64,000 nt of DNA from Desulfarculus baarsii DSM 2075 (GTDB lineage Bacteria; Desulfobacterota; Desulfarculia; Desulfarculales; Desulfarculaceae). The position numbers and the translations under genes are program-made. Where the stretch lies: NCBI RefSeq assembly GCF_000143965.1, contig NC_014365.1, positions 2,569,501-2,633,500 on the forward strand, read 5' to 3'. The notes below the pieces were generated by a model. The model was not told where the DNA came from. It made no database searches and saw only the letters and a program-made list of their open reading frames with translations. This document shows positions 25,575-33,689 of the stretch, one piece after another (positions within the stretch are counted from its first letter, which is position 1; every line of letters begins with the position of its first letter).

Positions 25575-27158
25575 ATGGATCACCTGGCCCGCAACCTGGA
25601 GGCCCTGGCCCAGCGCCAGCCCGAACTGAGCCGCCGCCTGGCCGGCTTGGCGCCCCACCCCGCCGCGCGGATCACGCCCAGCCGAGATGGCTGGCCCACC
25701 CTGCGCCTGGACGGGCAGTGGTGGTGCTCTTCGGTGGCCCCGTGGGATGAGGGCCGCCGCCTGGCCGCCGAGGCGCCGGACGGTCCGTTGGCCGTGCTGG
25801 GCTTTGGCCTGGGCTATCACGTCGAACCATTGGCCGATGGCGACGTGCTGGTCTGGGAGCCCGACGCCAGGCTCTTGCGCAGCGCCCTGGCCGCCCGCGA
25901 CATGAGCGCCTGGCTGGCCAAGGTGCGCCTCTGCCTGGAACCACCCAGCGCCGACCAGGCCGCCGGCCGGGCCGTGCTGCTGCACCGGCCCACGGCCCGG
26001 CTTCACCCCGAGGCCGCCGCCGTCCTGCAGCGCTTGGCCACCGCCCCGCGGCCGGCTCGACGGCCGACACGACCGCGGGTGTTGCTCGCCCCACCGATCA
26101 TGGGCGGCTCGCTGCCCGTGGCCCTGTGGTGCGCCCAGGCCCTGGAGCGTCTGGGTTGCCAGGTGCGGGTTTTGCCCTTTCACCAGGCCGCGCCGGTCTA
26201 CGAGGTCATGCGCCGCAGCGCCCAGCCCATCGAGCGCATCGGCAAAGCCCAGGCGCCGATGCTGGCCTTTTTCAGCGAACTGGCGCTGCTGGCGGCCGAT
26301 GATTTTCAGCCGCACCTGTTTTTGGCCCTGGCCCAAGCGCCGCTTCTGCCGCGCGCGGTGGAGGCCATGGGCGCGCGAGGGGTGGCCACGGCCTATTGGT
26401 TTGTCGAAAACCATCGCCTCTTCGATTACTTCAGCCTCATCGCCGCCAGCTACGAGCACTTTTTTCACATCCAGGGCGAACCTTTTGACCACGCGCTGAG
26501 CCGCCTGGGGGCCAACGGGCATCACCTGCCGCTGGCCGCCCATCCGCCTTGCCACCGCCCCGTCAGCCTCTCCGACGACGACCACCGTGATTTCGGCGCG
26601 CCCATCGGTTTCATGGGCTCGGGGATTTATGGCAATCGCCGCCGGGCCCTGGCCAAAGTGGCCCAAAGCGACCTTGGCCTACGCCTCTGGGGCAGCGAAT
26701 GGCCGACCGAGGGGCCCTGGGCCCGGATCGTCGCCCTGGGCGGCCGCCGCCTGGCCGACGACGAAGTGGTCAAGGTGTACAATGCCTGCCAGGCGCTGAT
26801 CAACCTGCACTCCGACGTGGATCCGGCCACGCCTCTGGGCCGTAGCGACTTCATCAACCCGCGGACCTTCGAGATCCCGGCCTGCGGCGGCTTGCAACTG
26901 GTGGACATGGCCGCCGGCCTGGACCAGGCGTTCGACCTGGGCCGCGAGTTGGTCGTGGTGGAAAGCGTGGCCGATCTCATCGAAAAGGCGAGACATTTCC
27001 TGGCCCATCCCGCCGAGCGCGCGGCCATCGCCGCCGCCGGACGACAAAGGGTGCTGGCCGAACACACCTATTTTCATCGCATGAGTCAACTGCTGGATAT
27101 CTGCCTGGGCGCCGGGCAAGAAGGGGTGGCCAAAGATGAGCGATCCGCGCGCGCTTAG
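25575..27158 (+). CDS. Maf N-domain fused to CgeB-like glycosyltransferase
   Basis: The protein is 527 aa. Residues about 40-130 (WWCSSVAPWDEGRRLAAE, PLAVLGFGLGYHVEPLADGD, VLVWEPDARLLRSAL) match the N-terminal domain of Maf/DUF115 proteins such as the one at 18810. From about residue 170 it is CgeB-like: RVLLAPPIMGGSLPVALWCA, TAYWFVENHRLFDYF, GFMGSGIYGNRR, ALINLHSDVD and RTFEIPACGGLQLVD. The two parts are normally in separate proteins. It overlaps the next gene by 23 bases. Confidence 0.78.
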   Translation: MDHLARNLEALAQRQPELSRRLAGLAPHPAARITPSRDGWPTLRLDGQWWCSSVAPWDEGRRLAAEAPDGPLAVLGFGLGYHVEPLADGDVLVWEPDARLLRSALAARDMSAWLAKVRLCLEPPSADQAAGRAVLLHRPTARLHPEAAAVLQRLATAPRPARRPTRPRVLLAPPIMGGSLPVALWCAQALERLGCQVRVLPFHQAAPVYEVMRRSAQPIERIGKAQAPMLAFFSELALLAADDFQPHLFLALAQAPLLPRAVEAMGARGVATAYWFVENHRLFDYFSLIAASYEHFFHIQGEPFDHALSRLGANGHHLPLAAHPPCHRPVSLSDDDHRDFGAPIGFMGSGIYGNRRRALAKVAQSDLGLRLWGSEWPTEGPWARIVALGGRRLADDEVVKVYNACQALINLHSDVDPATPLGRSDFINPRTFEIPACGGLQLVDMAAGLDQAFDLGRELVVVESVADLIEKARHFLAHPAERAAIAAAGRQRVLAEHTYFHRMSQLLDICLGAGQEGVAKDERSARA

Positions 27159-27597
27159 CAAAAACCTGGCTTCGCGGCTGGGCGAGCTGCGCAAACTACA
27201 TCAAGAGCTCAACAGCCTGGCCCACACGGCCCTGGCCTTGTTGCGACAAAACCAACTGGAGGCCCTGGACGACCTCTGGGCCAAACGTCGGAACCTGTGG
27301 ACGCGCATCGGCTTGCGTCAGCGAAAGCTCGCGCCCGCCTTTGATCAGTGGTCGTTGGTCCTGGCCGAATTACCGGCGCAAACGGCTGCCCAGCGTCAAC
27401 AAGAAGTTGACGACATCCGCGACCTGGCCCAACAAACTTTGGAGTTGGATCAATTGGCCGTACCGATGCTGGAGCGGGCCATGGACGATCTGCGGGGGCA
27501 AATGAAAAAACTCGACGCCGGCAAAAAGCTGGTGCGCGCCTACAGCCGCAATCCAACCAACAGCCGGCCCAGGCCAGGTTTTTCGCGCAACGGTTGA
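27136..27597 (+). CDS. FliT/FlgN-like export chaperone (putative)
   Basis: This 153-aa helical protein (LGELRKLHQELNSLAHTALA, LDDLWAKRRNLWTRIGLRQR, QQTLELDQLAVPMLERAMDD) has the size and heptad pattern of small flagellar export chaperones such as FliT. It faces the fliD-fliS operon, and FliT is the chaperone of FliD. Its start lies within the preceding glycosyltransferase gene and a strong terminator follows. Sequence alone does not separate FliT from other chaperones. Confidence 0.5.
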   Translation: MSDPRALSKNLASRLGELRKLHQELNSLAHTALALLRQNQLEALDDLWAKRRNLWTRIGLRQRKLAPAFDQWSLVLAELPAQTAAQRQQEVDDIRDLAQQTLELDQLAVPMLERAMDDLRGQMKKLDAGKKLVRAYSRNPTNSRPRPGFSRNG

Positions 27598-27649
27598 ACA
27601 ACGGCCCGGCGAGGGCCTGGCGCGGCGCGAACAACGCGAAGCAAATGAC

Positions 27650-27687
27650 GACCGGGGGCGGGATGGCCTGCCCCCGGTCGGTCTTTT
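27650..27687 (+). terminator. Rho-independent terminator between converging operons
   Basis: A 10-bp perfect stem (GACCGGGGGC at 27650 with GCCCCCGGTC at 27670) is followed on the plus strand by GGTCTTTT. It ends the glycosylation island; fliS ends at its downstream edge on the other strand. Confidence 0.75.
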
Positions 27688-28127
27688 CAGACTTGGGCCC
27701 CGGCCCTGGTCTGGGCCTTTTGCGGCGTGGGCCGCTGCTGCAAGACCTCCTGGGCCTCGGGGCTGGCCACGGCCTCGCGCCAGGCGTCATTGAGGGTGCT
27801 GAGCATGCCAATCACGCCGTCGAGCTGTTCAGCGTCGCCCTTGACCTTGGCTTTGACCAACTGGTCGCCCATGAACAGGTAGAGCCGGCGCAGGTTGGCG
27901 GCGATTTCTCCGCCGACTTCCAGGTTGAGCGAGGCGTTGAGTTCGTCCAGGATGTCCTGGGCGCGGTTGATCAGGCCGGAAGCGCCGGGGATGTCGTTTT
28001 CGGCCAAGGACGCCTTGGCCTTGGTCAAATAGCTGATCGCCCCTTCGTAGAGCAGAACTATCAACCGTCCCCGATCCACGGTGGCCACCTGGGTCCGCTT
28101 GTATTGCTGCTGTCCGTAACTCATCAT
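27687..28127 (-). CDS. fliS: FliS, flagellin export chaperone
   Basis: FliS binds the flagellin C-terminus and keeps it from polymerising in the cytoplasm. The 146-aa protein has the family core QQQYKRTQVATVDRGRLIVL with LYEGAISYL after it, then LINRAQDILDELNASLNLEV and LYLFMGDQLVKAKV. It starts with two ATG codons; the first (28127) is used here, with GAGGTGG upstream. It follows fliD by 58 bases on the minus strand. Confidence 0.94.
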   Translation of the reverse strand: MMSYGQQQYKRTQVATVDRGRLIVLLYEGAISYLTKAKASLAENDIPGASGLINRAQDILDELNASLNLEVGGEIAANLRRLYLFMGDQLVKAKVKGDAEQLDGVIGMLSTLNDAWREAVASPEAQEVLQQRPTPQKAQTRAGAQV

Positions 28128-28185
28128 GATTCCACCTCATCCATGGCGTTTCACGGCCGCGCCGCTGCCCGGCCGGTTGTTGACC

Positions 28186-30603
28186 CTAGTCGCCGCTGGA
28201 GCTGGGCAACTCGGCGATGGCGCTTTCCAGCGCGGTCTGGGTGTTGCTCAGCGTCGACAACGTGGCTTCCAGCCGGGCGAATTTTTCCACCTGCCGCTGG
28301 CGATAAAGCTCTAGCCTGGCTTCCTCGCTGTCTATCTTCTTGTCGATGTTCTTGACGATGCCCTCGTAGTTGCTGATCAACACCGAGCAGATGCCGGTCT
28401 CGTCGTTGGTCTGGGTGTCCATCAGGTCGTACATCTGTTTGGCCACGCCGCTGCTGCCGGTGGTCGTGTCGTTGATGAACAGCTTGGCCACCGCCTCGGG
28501 ATTGTCGGCCAGGGCGTCTTCAAGGATGTCTTCGTCGATGATCCAGCGGCCCTCGTCGTCGGGGTTGCTGGTGATGCCGATCTGCTGAAGCAGGGTGTAG
28601 GCGTCCTCGCCGTCGGTCAAGCCGGGGATGGAGCTGTTGAGGAGGGAGTCGATCTGCGACTTGGCGATCTGGAAGGCGTAGTTGCCGATCAAGACGCCGG
28701 TTTCGTCGCCTTCGGCGTCATACTTGGTGTTGCTGCGGATGTAGTCCTGCACGTAGTTGACGGCGTTGATGAAGGCCTCGATCTTGTCGGCCACGGCGGA
28801 GGCGTCCACCGAAACGGTCACTCGCGAGGTGCCGCCGTCGACCAGGGCCAGCGAAACGCCGGTGATCACATCCGTGACGGTGTTGGAGGTGCGCTGCAAA
28901 AACACGTCGCCCGTCGGGAAGCCGTCGACCTGGATCATGGAGTTGGTGGCCAACTGGCTGGTGCTGAAGCCGCCGCCGGCGTCGCCGCCGCTGGAAAAAT
29001 TGGAGCCGGTGAAGTCGTGCTCGACGCTGGAGATCTGGTACTGCGCGCCGGTGTTGGTGCCGGTGAGCACCAGCCGATAGCTGTTGGGCAGGCCCAGGCC
29101 ATCGTTGACGATGCTGGCCTCGACGCCGGGGTTGTTTTCGTCGTTGTTGATCTTGTCCACCAAGTCGGCCAGCACGGTGCCGGCCTCCACCGCAACACTG
29201 GTGGTTTCGCCGCCGTAGGTGTAGGTGAAGGTGGCGTCGGAGTCGGTGACGGGGGTGATGGTGGTGTCGGAAAAACCTTCGTGGATCAGCTTGCAGTTCT
29301 GCGCCAGCCCGGTGTCCTGGCCCTGCTGCTTGTCCGGGGCGAAGACGTTGACCTGAAAATCGTCGCCGTGGGTCACCGTGCCGGCGTCCAGCTTGATCGT
29401 GAAGCCCTGATCCACTTCGTAGCTCTGATCGGCGTCGGAGAGGCTGACCGTGCCGGTGTTGCCCAGCGAGTCGGTCCAGCGCATGACGATGGTGTCGCCG
29501 CCGCCGCCTGCCTGCAGGTTGCCGGCGCTGATCACCTCGAAGGAAAAAGTCTTGCTCACCGAGCCTTGATAGTTGCCCTCGGTGCTGATGGCCGGGCCGG
29601 ACCAAGTGCCCAACTCGGCGTCATCGATGTCGTTGGCGTAGGCGTTGACCGAAAAACTCTCGCCGTCGCTGACCGAACCCTCGCCAAGCTGAATGAAAAC
29701 GCCCTTTTCCACCTCGATGCTGTCGCCGGGCGTATAGTCGGCGGGCACGGTGATCGTGCCCGAGCCGCCGCCGGCGCTGGCGGTCCAGTTCAACTCGAAA
29801 CTGTCGGCGCCGATGGTCGAGGGATTGGAGCTGGAGGCCACGGTGAAGGTGTAGCCGTAAACGCTGGCCACGGATTTGTCGCCGGTGAACATGCCGGTCA
29901 GGCCGATGGAGGCCCCGCCCCATGAAGACGTGTCGCTGACGACCATGTCCTTGCCGCCCAACGACAGCGCCGTGGGGTTTTGCGTGGCCGTGATGCGCCC
30001 GGCGTCGCCGCCGGTCCCGCTGGTCAGCACCAGGTGGTATTGATTGCTGGAGGTGCCGTCGTTTTCGATGCTGGCCACGATGTTTTCGCCGGTGACGGCG
30101 TTTATCTTGTCGACGATGTCGTTCAGCGTGTCGGCGGCGTCGATGGCCACGTTGTAGGACACGCCGTTGGATTCAAGAATAAGCGTGCCGCCCGAGCCGC
30201 CGTAGGCCGTGGTGTCGGCGTCGGCGCAGCCGGCGGTGCTGACGATGTGTTTGACGTTTTGCCCAACCGTGACGGTGGATGCGCCGGTGGAGGCGCTGGA
30301 GGTGGCCGTGGCCGTGACCACGCTGGTGTTGCTGGAGGTGGCCGCCCGCGAGAGGAATTCCTTCTCGGTGTCCATGGCCCCGGCGGCTTCCTCGAGGGCC
30401 AGCATGCGCGTGTTCAGCGCGGTGATGACCTCGATCTTTTCTTCCCAGGTTGCCTTCCAGGTCTCGAGCCTGTTCATGTTGATGGATTCGATCTCCACCA
30501 ACTGGTCGATGACTTCGTTGAAGTCGGTGCCCGAGCCAAGGCCGGAAATAACGATCGAGCCCGAAAGCAGCGCCGAGGTGAGGGCGGATGTGGAAGAAGC
30601 CAT
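28186..30603 (-). CDS. fliD: FliD, filament cap protein (enlarged)
   Basis: FliD caps the filament and guides flagellin folding. The N-terminus (ISGLGSGTDFNEVIDQLVEI, then NMNRLETWKATWEEKI) and the C-terminal coiled coil (GIVKNIDKKIDSEEARLELY with RQRQVEKFARLEATLS after it) are typical. At 805 aa it is well above the 450-690 aa usual for FliD; the excess is in the central beta-rich region, which is rich in Gly, Thr, Ser and Asp and has repeated DSLGNTGTVSL-like strands. ATG 30603 has GAGG 7-8 bases upstream. Confidence 0.93.
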   Translation of the reverse strand: MASSTSALTSALLSGSIVISGLGSGTDFNEVIDQLVEIESINMNRLETWKATWEEKIEVITALNTRMLALEEAAGAMDTEKEFLSRAATSSNTSVVTATATSSASTGASTVTVGQNVKHIVSTAGCADADTTAYGGSGGTLILESNGVSYNVAIDAADTLNDIVDKINAVTGENIVASIENDGTSSNQYHLVLTSGTGGDAGRITATQNPTALSLGGKDMVVSDTSSWGGASIGLTGMFTGDKSVASVYGYTFTVASSSNPSTIGADSFELNWTASAGGGSGTITVPADYTPGDSIEVEKGVFIQLGEGSVSDGESFSVNAYANDIDDAELGTWSGPAISTEGNYQGSVSKTFSFEVISAGNLQAGGGGDTIVMRWTDSLGNTGTVSLSDADQSYEVDQGFTIKLDAGTVTHGDDFQVNVFAPDKQQGQDTGLAQNCKLIHEGFSDTTITPVTDSDATFTYTYGGETTSVAVEAGTVLADLVDKINNDENNPGVEASIVNDGLGLPNSYRLVLTGTNTGAQYQISSVEHDFTGSNFSSGGDAGGGFSTSQLATNSMIQVDGFPTGDVFLQRTSNTVTDVITGVSLALVDGGTSRVTVSVDASAVADKIEAFINAVNYVQDYIRSNTKYDAEGDETGVLIGNYAFQIAKSQIDSLLNSSIPGLTDGEDAYTLLQQIGITSNPDDEGRWIIDEDILEDALADNPEAVAKLFINDTTTGSSGVAKQMYDLMDTQTNDETGICSVLISNYEGIVKNIDKKIDSEEARLELYRQRQVEKFARLEATLSTLSNTQTALESAIAELPSSSGD

Positions 30604-30671
30604 GGGTCGTCCTCGAATTAGAGTGGGGCAAGGACTTCGCCGCCGCCGATGGCGGAGTTCACCGCTTGTAA

Positions 30672-30688
30672 AGCAACATGCGTGCCAG
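30672..30688 (-). promoter_or_regulatory. Sigma-54 promoter of fliD-fliS
   Basis: On the minus strand CTGGCACGCATGTTGCT carries TGGCACG, four bases, then TTGCT. The only deviation from YTGGCACGRNNNTTGCW is C at the R position. It lies 68 bases before the fliD start codon, within the 324-bp gap upstream of fliD. Confidence 0.85.
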
Positions 30689-30873
30689 CAATGTCCAAGA
30701 CCCGATAATGCAAGCATGACAATTGGTTGCCAACACTTTCATTATCAGCGGCATGGCGTCCTTCCGGGCAACATCTGCCCAGCGGCCCACGCCTTACAAG
30801 GACCGCATCGGCATGTCTTGCCCAAGACTTGAATGAATTCGACAAATCACCGGTTTTATAATAGGCGATCAAC

Positions 30874-30907
30874 AAAAGCGGCCGAGGCGCTAACCCCGGC
30901 CGCTTTT
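30874..30907 (-). terminator. Bidirectional-looking terminator after the GT2-TPR gene
   Basis: AAAAGCGGCCG (30874-30884) pairs with CGGCCGCTTTT (30897-30907) around a 12-base loop. Read on the minus strand the T run follows the stem and lies 20 bases past the stop of the large glycosyltransferase gene. Confidence 0.75.
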
Positions 30908-30927
30908 GTCGGTGTTTTGACGTGCGC

Positions 30928-33396
30928 TCAGGAAACCAGGCGCAAAATCTCGGCGACGACGTCACCGACGGGGGCGCGGCCGTTTTCGCCGCCGCGCCAC
31001 GAAAGGCAATAAAAGCCTTCGGCGGTGGGCGTCATGCTCAGCTTGTCGTAACCTCGCTGGCCAAGCACCGCGAAATGCCTGGGCCGCAGGCCGGCCAAGG
31101 CCGCTTCGATGATGGCGTAAACCTGCTGATAAGCGGCGAAAACCCGTGAGTCAACACCGCTGAAGCTCTGCTGGGCCCATTCCAGGCAGTTGACGCCGAT
31201 GACCAACACGTCCACCGCCGGCAGCTTGGCGGCCAGGGTCAGTTTGTTGCGTTCGATCTGATACAACCGGCCTTCGTGCACGCGGTTGCTGGTCAGCAGG
31301 CTGGTGGCCAGCAGTTGCTCGGCCTTGCTGGTAACGAAATCGCTGCGGTAGCCGCTGGCCAAGACGCGGGGCAGCAACTCGGGCGGACTCACCAGGCCCT
31401 CGCTCAACAGGCCGCCCGGGTAGCCCGAGACGGCCCAGCCGTTGATGGCCGGCGCGGGATGACACAGCGGCGCGGCCAGCAAGCCGACTCGCTTGGAACC
31501 GGCCATGGTCCGCCAAATATCCGGCGCGGCCATGTCGGCCAGACTTTTGGGGTTGTCCATGCCCAAACGGCCGGACAGGCCGTGCTGGGCCGGCGCGCGC
31601 CCGCTGAAAAGCGTGGCCCAGCGAGCCAAGTCATCCTCGGGGTCGACGCCATCGAACATGGCCCGGCCCCAGGCCCGATGCATCAGGAAGTGGGGGGCCA
31701 CTTCGCAGACCGCCTCGGCGCCAAGCCCGCCCACCAGAAACACCAGAAGCGTCGGCGGCGTCTCGGCCACGCTGGGCGTCGCCGCGCGCTCGAGCTGAAG
31801 CCGGCTCAACGTCTCGCGGGCGGCTTGGTCGCCGGGCTGGATGGCCAGATAGCGTTCGAGATAGACATGGGCCGCCTCGACCTCGCCTTTGGCCATGCTC
31901 AACTCGGCCAGCGCCCGCCAGGCCCACGGGTGGCCCGGGTGGGCGCAGAGGCCCTTGACCAAGGCCTGGCCGGCCTCGGCGTGGCGGCCCAGGCCCAACA
32001 AGGCCTGGGCCTGGCCCAGATGGACCTCGGCGTCGGCGATCACGTGATTGGCCGCCAGGCCGAAGTTTTTGGCCGCGTCTTCCAGCCTGTGCTCGTCCAG
32101 GGCCCGGCGCGCTTCCATTTTATATTGTCGGCCCAGCTTTTCGGCGGCCTTGGACTCGGCCACGGGCTTGAGCGGGGCCAGCCAATCCCAATGGGGCCGC
32201 GCGGCCATGGCCAGATTGATCAACTCGACGGTCAGTTGGGGGTCGTCGCCGGTGAGCAAAGTCTTGACCAGGCGTCGGCATTCGGGCTCGCCGCGCTCGT
32301 CGGCCACCAAGCGCCCGAAAACATCGATCGCCGCGGCGGCGTCGCCACGGTTGGCCTCGGCCAGGGTCCACAGGTGCAACACCTGGGGGAACTGGTTGAA
32401 GGTCTGGTTTTCGGCGAACAAAAAGTCCTCTGGCTTGCTGCGCGCCAGGTCTTGCATCTCGAAAAAGCGTCGCCCGGCCAGGCAGACATCATCCCACTGC
32501 CGTTTGTAATAATAGGCGTGAACTAAAAACAGCCAAGGATCCGGATAGTTGGGCATGGCCTCCAGGCAGGCGTGGGCGTAGGTGACGGTCTCGTCCCAAC
32601 GTTGCAGGGCGTAAAGCGCGCCCAAAAGCGGATAGTAGCAGCGCGGGAAGTCGGTGCCCGGCGCCAGTTGCTCCTGGGCCAGACGAATGGCCGTGAGCGA
32701 CTCGTCCACGGCCTCCAGGCAGGTGTCGATGCGCGAGGCCAGGGTCTGGGCCAGATAGGCGTGGGCCTTGAAGTTGTGGGGTTCGCGCTCGATGGCTTGG
32801 CGCAGCATGCCCAGCCGCCGCTGATGCTTGGCCTCCATGGTCTGGGGGTCCAGGTTGTAGCCGTAGTGGGTCAGCTTGACGTCCGAACGGGTGTAGTGGC
32901 CCTTGATGCGCGGTTCGTTGTGCACCAGGCCGGCGTAATGAAAGCCCACGCCATTGCGGAACAGGCGCGGGTGCAGCAGGAACGTCGACCCGCCGCCGGG
33001 CACGTCGTTGTAGAGCTTGAACAGGAAGCAGTTGAGCCCCTCCGGCGCGTTGGTCAGTTGGCGCATCAGGGGCGCGGTTTGCTGGTCGAGTTCCTCGTCG
33101 GCGTCGAGGATGAGGATCCAGTCGCCGGTGCAGTAGCCGATGGACTGGTTGCGGTGGGTGGAAAAATTGTTTTCCCACGGGTGGTGATAAACCTTGGCCC
33201 CGTAGGAGGCGGCGATCTCCACGGTGCGGTCGGTGGAGCCGGTGTCGACGACGATGATCTCGTCGACCCAGGGCTTGACGCTTTCCAGGGCCCGCGGCAA
33301 CATTTTCTCTTCGTTCTTGACCATCATGGCCACGCTGATGGTGGGCCTTTTGCCTTGGCCTTTAGGGGCGACATTTTTTTGTCTACTGCCAGCCAT
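30928..33396 (-). CDS. GT2-TPR protein with a degenerate alkaline-phosphatase-fold tail
   Basis: The protein is 822 aa and has three parts. Residues about 20-260 are a GT2 domain (ISVAMMVKNEEKMLPRALES, IIVVDTGSTDRTVEI, DWILILDADEELDQQ). Residues about 260-560 are TPR repeats. Residues about 560-822 resemble type I phosphodiesterases of the alkaline phosphatase superfamily: LLVFLVGGLGAEAV, LFSGRAPAQHGLSG, VGLLAAPLCHPAPAINGW, HFAVLGQRGY. The metal ligands and nucleophile of that family seem to be replaced. ATG 33396 has GGAGG 4 bases upstream. Its place between fliD and the flagellins suggests flagellin glycosylation. Confidence 0.78.
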   Translation of the reverse strand: MAGSRQKNVAPKGQGKRPTISVAMMVKNEEKMLPRALESVKPWVDEIIVVDTGSTDRTVEIAASYGAKVYHHPWENNFSTHRNQSIGYCTGDWILILDADEELDQQTAPLMRQLTNAPEGLNCFLFKLYNDVPGGGSTFLLHPRLFRNGVGFHYAGLVHNEPRIKGHYTRSDVKLTHYGYNLDPQTMEAKHQRRLGMLRQAIEREPHNFKAHAYLAQTLASRIDTCLEAVDESLTAIRLAQEQLAPGTDFPRCYYPLLGALYALQRWDETVTYAHACLEAMPNYPDPWLFLVHAYYYKRQWDDVCLAGRRFFEMQDLARSKPEDFLFAENQTFNQFPQVLHLWTLAEANRGDAAAAIDVFGRLVADERGEPECRRLVKTLLTGDDPQLTVELINLAMAARPHWDWLAPLKPVAESKAAEKLGRQYKMEARRALDEHRLEDAAKNFGLAANHVIADAEVHLGQAQALLGLGRHAEAGQALVKGLCAHPGHPWAWRALAELSMAKGEVEAAHVYLERYLAIQPGDQAARETLSRLQLERAATPSVAETPPTLLVFLVGGLGAEAVCEVAPHFLMHRAWGRAMFDGVDPEDDLARWATLFSGRAPAQHGLSGRLGMDNPKSLADMAAPDIWRTMAGSKRVGLLAAPLCHPAPAINGWAVSGYPGGLLSEGLVSPPELLPRVLASGYRSDFVTSKAEQLLATSLLTSNRVHEGRLYQIERNKLTLAAKLPAVDVLVIGVNCLEWAQQSFSGVDSRVFAAYQQVYAIIEAALAGLRPRHFAVLGQRGYDKLSMTPTAEGFYCLSWRGGENGRAPVGDVVAEILRLVS

Positions 33397-33552
33397 GATC
33401 CCTCCGCCGCTGGGAAAAATCTCGTCAAACTGTTTAGTTAGCATTGAGTTTATGTTTCCGCCGCGGCGGTGTCAACCACCCATGACGACGCCCGCGGCGA
33501 TTGACGCCACCGCGGCGCGGCGCTTTTTTTCGACCCCACGACAAAAAAAGCC

Positions 33553-33579
33553 TTAACCCGTTTTTCAAGATGCCGATAA
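33553..33579 (+). promoter_or_regulatory. Sigma-28 promoter of flagellin gene 1
   Basis: TTAACCCG (33553-33560), 11 bases, then GCCGATAA (33572-33579), a perfect -10. The -35 is a partial match to TAAAGTTT. T7 and A7 tracts (33524-33530 and 33543-33549) lie just upstream. The predicted leader is about 100 bases. Confidence 0.85.
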
Positions 33580-33689
33580 GTCCCTTGAAACAACTGGTGT
33601 GACGCCGGGCTAATCTCACGCAAGGGGAAAGGCACACCGTCCAAGGCGCCAAAAGGATATTGGCGCACACGAACCAAGGAGGGGTTCCA

